A DNA stretch of 6,196 nucleotides. Origin: Actinomycetes bacterium (GTDB taxonomy: Bacteria; Actinomycetota; Actinomycetes; Propionibacteriales; Propionibacteriaceae). How positions within the stretch are numbered: position 1 is the stretch's first letter; each line of letters opens with the position of its first letter. Below the pieces are notes generated by a model. It worked only from the letters and a program-made list of their open reading frames with translations, was not told the origin of the DNA and did no database searches. Positions 1 through 5,831 of the stretch are shown here, in pieces. The translations under genes were made by a program, and so were the position numbers. The stretch is from NCBI GenBank assembly GCA_029778515.1, contig JAKOQD010000035.1:1-6196 (forward strand). The letters run 5' to 3'.

Positions 1-3
1 CCC

Positions 4-1557
4 ATGAGCGCCGAACACGATCTGGTGCTGGTGGTCGATTTCGGCGCCCAGTACGCCCAACTCATCGCGCGACGGGTCCGGGAGGCGCAGGTCTACTCCG
101 AGATCGTCCCGCACACGATGCCGGTCGCCGAGTTGCTGGCCAGGCGTCCGGCCGCGGTGGTGCTGTCCGGTGGCCCGAGTTCGGTCTACGAGGCCGGTGC
201 GCCCCAGTTGGACGCGGCCCTGCTGGCCGCCGGCGTCCCGGTCTTCGGCATCTGCTACGGCTTCATGGCGATGGCCCAGGCGCTCGGCGGGACGGTGGCC
301 CGCACCGGTCAGCGCGAGTACGGCCGGACGGCGGTCAGCGTCCTCGAGCCCGGACGCCTGCTCGCCGGGCTGCCCGAAACACTCACGTCCTGGATGTCAC
401 ACGGCGACGAGGTGACCGCGGCCCCGTCCGGTTTCATCGTGAGCGCGCGCTCCCCGCGGGCCACGGTGGCGGCTTTCGAGGATGCCGAGCGCAGGCTGGC
501 CGGCGTCCAGTGGCACCCCGAGGTGCTGCATTCCGAGCACGGCCAGAAGGTGCTGGAGCACTTCCTGGTCGACATCGCCGGCTGCCGCCAGACCTGGACC
601 AGCGCCAACATCGCTGAGGAACAGGTTGAGCGCGTCCGCGCCGAGGTGGGCGACGCCCGCGTGCTCTGCGCACTGTCCGGCGGCGTCGATTCGGCAGTGG
701 CCGCTGCCATCGTCCAGCAGGCCATCGGTGACCAGCTGACTTGTGTCTTCGTCGACCACGGCCTGCTGCGCACTGGCGAGGCCGAGCGGGTGGAGCGCGA
801 CTTCGTGGCGTCCACCGGTGTGCACCTGGTGGTGGCCAATGAGCAGGAGCGCTTCCTCTCGGCGCTGGCCGGGGTCAGCGATCCGGAGACCAAACGGAAG
901 ATCATCGGCCGCGAGTTCATCCGCACCTTCGAGGACGAGGCCCGCAAGCTGAACGCCGAGGGCCCGATCGACTACCTGGTACAGGGCACGCTCTATCCGG
1001 ACGTGGTCGAATCCGGCGGCGGCGAGGGTGCGGCCAACATCAAGAGCCATCACAACGTGGGCGGGCTGCCCGATGACCTGCAGTTCAAGCTGATCGAGCC
1101 GCTGCGCACCCTGTTCAAGGACGAGGTGCGCCAGGTAGGTCGCCAGCTCGGGTTGCCCGAGCACATCGTCGACCGGCACCCGTTCCCGGGCCCTGGCTTG
1201 GGGATTCGCATTGTCGGTGCGGTGGACGCCGAACGGCTGGCGATCCTGCGGGCAGCGGACGCGATCGTCCGGGAGGAGACCACAGCAGCCGGATTGGACG
1301 GCGAGATCTGGCAGTTCCCGGTGGTGTTGCTGGCCGACGTCCGCTCCGTCGGCGTGCAGGGGGACGGACGCACCTACGGGCACCCGATCGTGCTGCGTCC
1401 GGTCTCGAGTGAGGACGCGATGACCGCCGACTGGTCGCGGCTGCCCTACGAACTACTGGAGAAGATCTCCACCCGGATCACCAACGAGGTGCCCGAGGTG
1501 AACCGGGTGGTGCTGGACGTCACCAGCAAGCCACCCGGCACCATCGAGTGGGAGTAG
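4..1557 (+). CDS. guaA: GMP synthase (glutamine-hydrolysing)
   Basis: Cytosolic enzyme of de novo purine synthesis that converts XMP, ATP and glutamine to GMP. It is full length at 517 residues, usual for single-chain bacterial GuaA. The N-terminal class I glutamine amidotransferase domain (about 7-190) has the nucleophile Cys84 in GICYG, SHGDEV at 132-137, and His171/Glu173 in WHPEV. The ATP-pyrophosphatase domain (about 205-395) has the P-loop SGGVDS at 225-230. The C-terminal XMP-binding/dimerisation domain includes PFPGPGLG (393-400) and ends in the canonical PPGTIEWE. The ATG at position 4 fits the normal family N-terminus, where DFGAQY begins at residue 12; only three upstream bases are visible, so no ribosome site can be judged. 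One oddity is Met88 where many GuaA proteins have Gln four residues after the nucleophile. The gene converges on the PspC operon with an 18-bp gap. Identity is certain. Confidence 0.98.
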   Translation: MSAEHDLVLVVDFGAQYAQLIARRVREAQVYSEIVPHTMPVAELLARRPAAVVLSGGPSSVYEAGAPQLDAALLAAGVPVFGICYGFMAMAQALGGTVARTGQREYGRTAVSVLEPGRLLAGLPETLTSWMSHGDEVTAAPSGFIVSARSPRATVAAFEDAERRLAGVQWHPEVLHSEHGQKVLEHFLVDIAGCRQTWTSANIAEEQVERVRAEVGDARVLCALSGGVDSAVAAAIVQQAIGDQLTCVFVDHGLLRTGEAERVERDFVASTGVHLVVANEQERFLSALAGVSDPETKRKIIGREFIRTFEDEARKLNAEGPIDYLVQGTLYPDVVESGGGEGAANIKSHHNVGGLPDDLQFKLIEPLRTLFKDEVRQVGRQLGLPEHIVDRHPFPGPGLGIRIVGAVDAERLAILRAADAIVREETTAAGLDGEIWQFPVVLLADVRSVGVQGDGRTYGHPIVLRPVSSEDAMTADWSRLPYELLEKISTRITNEVPEVNRVVLDVTSKPPGTIEWE

Positions 1558-1570
1558 GGCCGACCGGCCC
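1557..1570. terminator. Small hairpin between convergent guaA and PspC genes
   Basis: GGGCC and GGCCC form a perfect 5-bp inverted repeat with a four-base loop, overlapping the last base of the guaA stop codon. It lies in the 18-bp gap between two convergent stop codons, where a shared bidirectional terminator would be expected. There is no T-tract on either side, so it is at best a weak or non-classical terminator. Confidence 0.3.
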
Positions 1571-1575
1571 TTGGG

Positions 1576-1839
1576 TCAGCGGTAGTCGGTGGGCGGGTTG
1601 TTGCTGTTGCTGGTGAAGGTGCCCTTCAGGTCGTCGAGACCGGTCCGGCCCCCGTCCTCCAGCGGCAGGACGAGCCAGGCCACGCCGTAGGCGATCGGCA
1701 CGCCCCAGGGGAAGATCAGGGCAGCGACCACGGCGAGGATGCGGACGATGCTGCCTTCCCAGCCGAAGGAGCGGGCCAGGCCGCCGCAGACGCCGGCGAT
1801 GAACTTGTCGGAACTCGAACGGGTGAGTTTCTGCTTCAT
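1576..1839 (-). CDS. Small stand-alone PspC-domain membrane protein
   Basis: An 87-residue protein that is almost entirely one PspC domain. The basic N-terminus precedes the family signature AGVCGGLARSFGW (15-27). A hydrophobic stretch follows (about 30-60), with a Pro-Gly break at 44-46 suggesting two membrane passes or a hairpin, and ends in WLVLPL. A polar 27-residue tail rich in Asn, Ser and Thr follows. PspC proteins are inner-membrane components of envelope-stress responses that bind partner proteins. The ATG is preceded by an AGGA-type ribosome site (1845-1849 region) about six bases away. It is the last gene of the leftward operon, 21 bp after the 56-residue gene. Membership of the PspC family is clear; the specific role is not, but a function as accessory or modulator of the neighbouring PspC kinase is a reasonable inference. 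Confidence 0.9.
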   Translation of the reverse strand: MKQKLTRSSSDKFIAGVCGGLARSFGWEGSIVRILAVVAALIFPWGVPIAYGVAWLVLPLEDGGRTGLDDLKGTFTSNSNNPPTDYR

Positions 1840-1860
1840 GATGCTTTCCTTTCGTGAAAC

Positions 1861-2031
1861 TCAGTTGGACTTGCGCGAGAGCAGGAGCATCCCCGCGCCG
1901 ATGATGACCAGGACCACCGGGGCGATCACCCCGACGAGTCGCCAGTCGACGAACCCGTAATGCAGCCAGAGCGCCAGTCCGGCGATGGCCATGGCGATGA
2001 CGCCGAATGCGAAGGCGGAACGATCGGTCAT
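1861..2031 (-). CDS. 56-residue two-TM protein, LiaF-TM/DUF5668-like
   Basis: A short frame of 56 codons plus TGA, starting MTDRSAFAFG and ending LLLSRKSN. Two hydrophobic segments (about 7-23 and 33-51) are separated by an aromatic loop, HYGFVDWRL. The pattern of a Gly-rich first helix, a short turn with D-W, then a second helix ending in G-x-x-LLL before a basic tail resembles the LiaF-type transmembrane domain (DUF5668-like). This is a resemblance by eye, not a profile match. Its ATG overlaps the stop of the upstream 412-residue gene as ATGA, and no Shine-Dalgarno sequence precedes it, so translation is probably coupled. The small PspC gene follows 21 bp downstream. Operon position and coupling argue that it is real and belongs to the same membrane module. 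An alternative is a spurious short frame, but the fit of start, stop and two helices makes that unlikely. Confidence 0.75.
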   Translation of the reverse strand: MTDRSAFAFGVIAMAIAGLALWLHYGFVDWRLVGVIAPVVLVIIGAGMLLLSRKSN

Positions 2032-3266
2032 GTCCGCACCGTCACTTCGCCCATACCCACGTCAATGTTCAACTGGAGCACCGGGGTGCCGGTTCCCGAG
2101 CCGAAGGTCTGACTTCCCTTCACGTCCACTCCGTCGTTGGAGTGCACCGAGTTGTCGAAGGTGCCGGCGCCGATGTGATAGCTCACGAGGGTGTTCCCGT
2201 CCGCCGGCAGGATGATGTCGACCTCGCCCGCACCGAGTTTGATGTCCATTGCACGTCCGGAATCGAGGCGGATCGCGCTCAGATCGAGGGCGATCTCGCC
2301 GGCACCCAGGTCGATCTGCCGAGGCAGCTCGTCGACGCTTCGGTACACCTGAGCGGTCTCGCCGACGCTGGCCGGCACCGGCGACATCAACGCAGCGGTG
2401 AGCAGAGCGGTCACGATCGTCACGAACAGCATCCCGCGCGGGCGTCCGACCTTGCTGGACGCGACCAGCGTCATCCCGAGCGCGGCCAGGATCGCCGCAA
2501 AGTAGGGCAGCGGCCCTAGCGGCAACCCGAAAACCACGCCAAGCACGGTCACCAGGGCGACGCCAACACCGCTCAATAGCGCGGCCAGCAACCAGAATCG
2601 GCGACGCCGCTGCCGGGCCGCCACCATCGCCGGCGGCAGGTTGTCGCGGACGGCCAGATCGGCGGGGTTGGTGTAGGGCTGCTGCCATTGCGGAGCCTGC
2701 TGGGACGTGGGCAACGTCGGCGCGGGCAGGCTGGCCGCGGACAGCAGGCCGCTGGCGGGTGCATAGCCCGGGGTCTGCTGCTCGGCGAGTCGATCGCGCC
2801 AGGCCTCGGCCTGTCGTTCGAACGGGGTGGGCTCGGGGGTCGGCGCGTTCGTCCGGGTGCCGTGGTTGCGGAACCCGAAGTACCAGACCGCGAAGATCAC
2901 CGCCACCGGGCCGAACCCGATGCCGTTGGTCGGAATGCCGGTGAGCAGGACCAGAGCACCGATGGTTGCGGCCACGACGCCGGCGGTCGGCCAATCGCGG
3001 GTGAACGGGAGCCATCGGCGGACCGGCATTTCGGTCTGTCCGTCGCGCGGCATCAACAGCACGCCGGCGCCGTAGGCCGCCAGGCCGAGCCCACCAAAAA
3101 GAACCAGCACTGCAACCGCGATCCGAAGCAGGTTTGGGTCGACATGCCAACGCCGCGCGAGTCCAGCGCAGACGCCACCGATCATGGCGCCGTTCCGCGG
3201 ACGGCTCAGTACGGGCAGGTTGTCGGGCACGGGTCTATTCAACGCCGCTACCGCGGCCGGCAACAT
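2028..3266 (-). CDS. PspC/multi-TM protein with C-terminal toastrack domain (EsrI/LiaF-like)
   Basis: A 412-residue membrane protein. The PspC domain lies at about 19-75, with signature GGVCAGLARRWHVD (30-43) and a helix ending LLMP. Two further hydrophobic segments (about 95-110 and 117-133) precede a cytoplasmic-looking Pro/Gln/Ala-rich linker (138-215). A basic patch QRRRR (219-223) leads into about three more TM segments (224-248, 251-270, 278-295). The last 110 residues are beta-rich and repeat GAGE-like turns at 321, 346, 367 and 405, typical of the toastrack domain in LiaF and DUF4097 proteins. Divergence from a PspC kinase/regulator pair and closeness to guaA match EsrI of Corynebacterium glutamicum, a proposed inhibitor of kinase EsrS. 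The same role is inferred here. The ATG at 3266 has a weak AGGG site (3276-3279); a GTG at 3228-3230 is an alternative start. The stop overlaps the next gene as ATGA. Confidence 0.88.
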   Translation of the reverse strand: MLPAAVAALNRPVPDNLPVLSRPRNGAMIGGVCAGLARRWHVDPNLLRIAVAVLVLFGGLGLAAYGAGVLLMPRDGQTEMPVRRWLPFTRDWPTAGVVAATIGALVLLTGIPTNGIGFGPVAVIFAVWYFGFRNHGTRTNAPTPEPTPFERQAEAWRDRLAEQQTPGYAPASGLLSAASLPAPTLPTSQQAPQWQQPYTNPADLAVRDNLPPAMVAARQRRRRFWLLAALLSGVGVALVTVLGVVFGLPLGPLPYFAAILAALGMTLVASSKVGRPRGMLFVTIVTALLTAALMSPVPASVGETAQVYRSVDELPRQIDLGAGEIALDLSAIRLDSGRAMDIKLGAGEVDIILPADGNTLVSYHIGAGTFDNSVHSNDGVDVKGSQTFGSGTGTPVLQLNIDVGMGEVTVRT

Positions 3267-3287
3267 GGGGGTCTACCCTGAGCGGCA

Positions 3288-3300
3288 CCGCATTTTGCGG
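3288..3300. promoter_or_regulatory. Short perfect palindrome upstream of the leftward operon
   Basis: CCGCATTTTGCGG is a perfect 5-bp inverted repeat around a TTT spacer. It lies 22 bp upstream of the ATG of the PspC/toastrack gene, where it would overlap the promoter or early leader. It could be a regulator-binding site or a small RNA hairpin. A 5-bp arm can occur by chance in GC-rich DNA. Confidence 0.3.
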
Positions 3301-3306
3301 CCTTGG

Positions 3307-3388
3307 GATGCGACGCAGATTGAACCATCCCGGGCTGCATTCGGCCTAGTGGCTGGCGGGTCGAGATGCGGAATGGAACCGTCCCGGG
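3307..3388. repeat. Pair of composite direct repeats in the divergent region
   Basis: Two copies of a two-part unit are seen. GATGCG occurs at 3307-3312 and 3365-3370, each followed by GAACCRTCCCGGG at 3322-3334 and 3376-3388 (12 of 13 bases identical; R is A then G). The spacer between the parts is nine bases in the first copy and five in the second. The 13-mers start 54 bp apart, close to five helical turns. Their place between divergent envelope-stress operons suggests paired sites for a regulator, possibly the response regulator encoded at the right edge; this is inference. Confidence 0.5.
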
Positions 3389-3433
3389 TCTAGAACGCCT
3401 GGCACCTCCCCGGGGGGTCCGGAAAGCTTCCAC

Positions 3434-3447
3434 TGGGAACGTTTTCA
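3434..3447. promoter_or_regulatory. Candidate LacI-family operator
   Basis: TGGGAACGTTTTCA has the form expected of LacI/GalR-family operators: outer TG/CA, inner AAC/GTT and a central CG step. Ten of 14 positions are symmetric about 3440/3441. The LacI-family gene starting 136 bp downstream has the recognition helix SRATVSRVVN and a hinge helix with the Leu that wedges into the central CpG, so autoregulation is the simple reading. The site lies between both operons and could control either. It also falls in the spacer of a weak possible promoter (TTCCAC at 3428, TAGAAG at 3451). Confidence 0.55.
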
Positions 3448-3498
3448 TCCTAGAAGGGCGGCAGTTGCGAGTCGCCGCGGTACCGCGTCCGACTTCGG

Positions 3499-3504
3499 TA
3501 TTGT
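3499..3504 (+). promoter_or_regulatory. Possible -10 element for the rightward operon
   Basis: TATTGT fits the actinobacterial TANNNT -10 pattern and would start a transcript near 3511 with a leader of about 66 bases before the GTG of the LacI gene. No recognisable -35 hexamer stands 16-19 bp upstream, so this is tentative. Confidence 0.22.
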
Positions 3505-3562
3505 TCGGTGGTCAGGCAGTGCCGGCGTCCGGGCATCCGGCCCCCGGGTGTGTCGACTGTCG

Positions 3563-3570
3563 AAGGAGGA
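3563..3570 (+). promoter_or_regulatory. Strong Shine-Dalgarno site that fixes the LacI start
   Basis: AAGGAGGA is a near-perfect anti-16S complement with six bases to the GTG at 3577. It decides between that GTG and an in-frame GTG at 3508, which would add 23 residues (rich in Arg, Pro and Gly) unlike any LacI N-terminus. Confidence 0.88.
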
Positions 3571-3576
3571 GCCCGG

Positions 3577-4590
3577 GTGGTCAAGACGCTCAACGCTGAT
3601 CGTTCTGCCCCGACACTGGAAGATGTAGCCCGCGTGGCCGGCGTGTCCCGAGCCACGGTTTCGCGAGTGGTCAACGGCGGAAACCTGGTCGCCAAGGACA
3701 CCACCGAAGCCGTCCGCAGGGCCATCGCCGAGTTGGCCTACCAGCCGAATCGCGCGGCACGTTCGCTGGTGACCCGACGCACCGGGGTGATCGCTGTGGT
3801 CGTGCCGGAGACCGACGACCGGGTGTTCACCGATCCCTTCTTCCCGCAGGCCTATCACGGTGCGCTGCAGGCATTCCAGGGCTCGGACGTGCGGGTGGTG
3901 CTGGCCATGGCCCAACCGGGCGACGGGCCCGCGGGCATGGTGCGCTACCTCGAATCCGGCCATGTGGACGGTGCGATCATCGTCTCGCACCACGGCCCCG
4001 AACTCGGCCGCGCCCTGGCGAGCTCCTGGCAGCCGGTGGTCTTTGTCGGCGATCCCGAGGCGCCAGGCGTCCACTACCTGGATCTCGACAACATGGGTGC
4101 AGCGGCGACCGCGACCCAGCACCTGATCGACCGCGGTTCGAAGCGGATCGGAGCCATCACCGGACCGCTCGACATGAACTCGGGCCGGCGCCGGTTGAAG
4201 GGGTTCCAGCAAGCCATGAAGGCGGCCGGGCGCGACGACACGCTCTGGGTGGAGAGCGACTACACCCGAAACGGCGGACGCGCGGTGCTTGAGTTGCTGG
4301 AACGGGCCCCCGACCTGGACGGCGTGTTCGCGGCGAACGACCTGATGGCGGCGACGGCGCTGAACGTGCTGCTGGAGACCGGACGCCGGGTGCCTGAGGA
4401 CGTCCGGGTGGTCGGATTCGATGATTCCGAGGCCGCCCTGCAGACCAACCCGCAGCTCACCACGATGACCAACCCGGCAGCCGAGCACACCCGGATGGCT
4501 GCCGAGATGCTGATCTCGATCCTCGCCGGCGAGAATCCGCAGCCGATGACGAAGCTGCCGAGCACCCTGGTGGTCCGCGGGTCCTCATGA
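3577..4590 (+). CDS. LacI/GalR-family transcriptional regulator
   Basis: A 337-residue one-component repressor of typical family length. The N-terminal helix-turn-helix begins TLEDVARVAGVSRATVSRVV (13-32), followed by the hinge helix NRAARSL (58-64). A periplasmic-binding-protein-like sensor domain follows (about 70-335), with family landmarks SGRRRLKGF (202-210), FAANDLMA (251-258) and GFDDS (280-284). The ligand is probably a sugar or sugar derivative, as in most of the family, but it cannot be identified. The GTG at 3577 is chosen from the strong upstream ribosome site and the normal distance to the HTH. A matching palindrome at 3434-3447 suggests autoregulation. The stop overlaps the kinase start as ATGA, so the two are translationally coupled. 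No sugar transporter or catabolic gene is adjacent, which is unusual for a LacI regulator. Confidence 0.95.
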   Translation: MVKTLNADRSAPTLEDVARVAGVSRATVSRVVNGGNLVAKDTTEAVRRAIAELAYQPNRAARSLVTRRTGVIAVVVPETDDRVFTDPFFPQAYHGALQAFQGSDVRVVLAMAQPGDGPAGMVRYLESGHVDGAIIVSHHGPELGRALASSWQPVVFVGDPEAPGVHYLDLDNMGAAATATQHLIDRGSKRIGAITGPLDMNSGRRRLKGFQQAMKAAGRDDTLWVESDYTRNGGRAVLELLERAPDLDGVFAANDLMAATALNVLLETGRRVPEDVRVVGFDDSEAALQTNPQLTTMTNPAAEHTRMAAEMLISILAGENPQPMTKLPSTLVVRGSS

Positions 4591-5831
4591 GCGAAGAGGT
4601 CGTCCACCCGCGCTCCACGCGTCCGCTGGATGAAGCCTGGGTGGGCGGAGTCTGCGCCGGTCTGGCCGATCACCTGGGCTGGTCGGTTCTGGTGCTACGG
4701 GTGCTGTTCGTGGTGACCGCAGCATTCGGGCTGGTCGGGGTGGCCCTGTACCTGGTGCTGTGGCTGGTGATGCCGCAGGAGGTCGAGCAGCGGGACGCAC
4801 CCGGGCTTGAGGCCGGCGCACGGAAGGGGCTGCGGCCGCGCACAACGAAGATGCTGACCGCGGTCGACCTGGGCGTGGCCAGTGCCCTTGCGCTGCTCGG
4901 CGTCGGACTGGCCTGGCTGGCGCAGGTCTCCGGGTACGGACCGCCCAACTGGCTGCTCACTGCGGGTGCGCTGGGTGCGCTCGGGCTCGGGATCATCTGG
5001 TGGCAGGCCGATCACGTCTCCACCCGCGAACTGCGCACCGGGACCGGCTGGCAGCGGCTGGTCGCGCCGTTGGTTGCGCACTGGACGTCGATCGTGGGCA
5101 TCGTCGCCGGGCTGGTCGCGCTTGGCGGGTCGATCTGGGTGGTGCTGCTGGCCCAGGCCCGACTGAGTGAGGCTGCGCGGACGATCCTGCTGCTCGGCCT
5201 GGCGGTGACCGCGGTGGTGCTGGCTGCGCTGCCGTGGATCCTGCACGTGCGCCGGGCGCTCGCCCAGGCTCGCGACGACGCGCTGGTGGCGGACGCGCGG
5301 GCCGACATGGCTGCGCACCTGCACGACTCGGTGCTGCAGACGCTGGCGTTGATCCAGCGGAAGGCGTCCGACCCGAAGGCGGTGACCGCGTTGGCGCGGC
5401 GCCAGGAACGGGAGCTGCGGCAGTGGCTGTACGCCGACTCGTCCGGGCGCGGGACGCTGGTCGAGGCGATCTCCGGGGAGATCATCGACGTCGAGGACCG
5501 CCACGGCGTCGACCTTGAGCTCGTCAGCGTCGGGGACGCCGAGCTGACTCCGGAGCTGACCGCGCTGGTGAAGGCCGCGCGGGAGGCGATGGTGAACGCG
5601 GCCAAGCATTCGGGGGCGACCCGCGTCGACGTCTATGTCGAGGTCGATCCCGACCTGGTTTCGGTCTACGTCCGCGATCGAGGCACCGGCTTCGACCTGG
5701 CGCACGTTGACGCCGACCGCATGGGCGTCCGCGGCTCGATCGTCGAACGGATGAAGCGCACCGGCGGACGGGCGATAATCAGGACTGCGCCCGATGAAGG
5801 CACCGAAGTGAGACTGGAGCTACCGCAATGA
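4587..5831 (+). CDS. PspC-domain sensor histidine kinase (EsrS/LiaS-like)
   Basis: A 414-residue membrane kinase of the NarL-partner (HisKA_3-like) class. The N-terminal PspC domain lies at about 8-66, with GGVCAGLADHLGW at 20-32 and a helix ending WLVMP. Roughly four more hydrophobic segments follow (93-113, 121-139, 165-190, 197-219). There is no sizeable extracytoplasmic domain, so sensing is probably within the membrane or through partner proteins. The dimerisation/phosphoacceptor region has LHDSVLQTL, with His246 as predicted phospho-acceptor. The ATPase domain shows the N-box REAMVNAAKHSG (Asn337), the G1 motif DRGTGFD (364-370) and a G2-like GVRGS (380-384). It ends in EVRLELPQ, a usual kinase C-terminus. 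The ATG overlaps the LacI stop (ATGA) with no good Shine-Dalgarno sequence. The stop overlaps the regulator start, again ATGA. Linkage to a divergent PspC/toastrack gene and to guaA matches EsrS of Corynebacterium glutamicum. Confidence 0.95.
   Translation: MSEEVVHPRSTRPLDEAWVGGVCAGLADHLGWSVLVLRVLFVVTAAFGLVGVALYLVLWLVMPQEVEQRDAPGLEAGARKGLRPRTTKMLTAVDLGVASALALLGVGLAWLAQVSGYGPPNWLLTAGALGALGLGIIWWQADHVSTRELRTGTGWQRLVAPLVAHWTSIVGIVAGLVALGGSIWVVLLAQARLSEAARTILLLGLAVTAVVLAALPWILHVRRALAQARDDALVADARADMAAHLHDSVLQTLALIQRKASDPKAVTALARRQERELRQWLYADSSGRGTLVEAISGEIIDVEDRHGVDLELVSVGDAELTPELTALVKAAREAMVNAAKHSGATRVDVYVEVDPDLVSVYVRDRGTGFDLAHVDADRMGVRGSIVERMKRTGGRAIIRTAPDEGTEVRLELPQ

Larger units (their letters stand above)
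3267..3576. other. 310-bp divergent intergenic regulatory region
   Basis: No credible gene lies here. The region separates the leftward PspC/toastrack operon from the rightward LacI-kinase-regulator operon, so it must hold both promoters. It contains a palindrome close to the leftward start (3288-3300), two imperfect direct repeats (3307-3334 and 3365-3388), a GC-rich block around 3408-3417, a LacI-type palindrome (3434-3447), a possible -10 element (3499-3504) and GC-rich inverted repeats in the presumed leader (3521-3547). No convincing paired -35/-10 promoter was found for the leftward operon. Confidence 0.8.

Noticed and set aside
397..1383. Long minus-strand open frame (328 codons) opposite guaA
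   Set aside because: It lies wholly antisense to a certain gene; its His/Gln/Val/Arg-rich translation shows no domain, which is typical of an antisense frame in GC-rich DNA.
2007..3281. Plus-strand open frames (about 170 and 197 codons) opposite the toastrack gene
   Set aside because: The minus strand encodes a coherent PspC, TM and toastrack protein; the plus-strand translations are Arg/His/Gly-rich without domains.
3264..3290. TAGACC as a -10 element or leaderless start for the leftward operon
   Set aside because: It ends only three bases before the ATG, too close for a leaderless start, lacks the final T, and has no partner -35.
3248..3448. 66-codon minus-strand frame in the intergenic region
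   Set aside because: No convincing ribosome site, Arg/Pro-rich translation, and it overlaps the toastrack gene start and the candidate operator.
3508..3576. Upstream GTG start giving a 23-residue extension of the LacI protein
   Set aside because: No ribosome site before 3508, while the GTG at 3577 has a near-perfect one; LacI proteins start close to the HTH.
3445..4488. Minus-strand open frame (347 codons) opposite the LacI gene
   Set aside because: Antisense shadow of a clear LacI-family protein; low-complexity translation, no motif.
4695..5705. Minus-strand open frame (336 codons) opposite the kinase gene
   Set aside because: Antisense shadow with Arg/Gln/Pro-rich translation; the kinase on the plus strand has all catalytic motifs.
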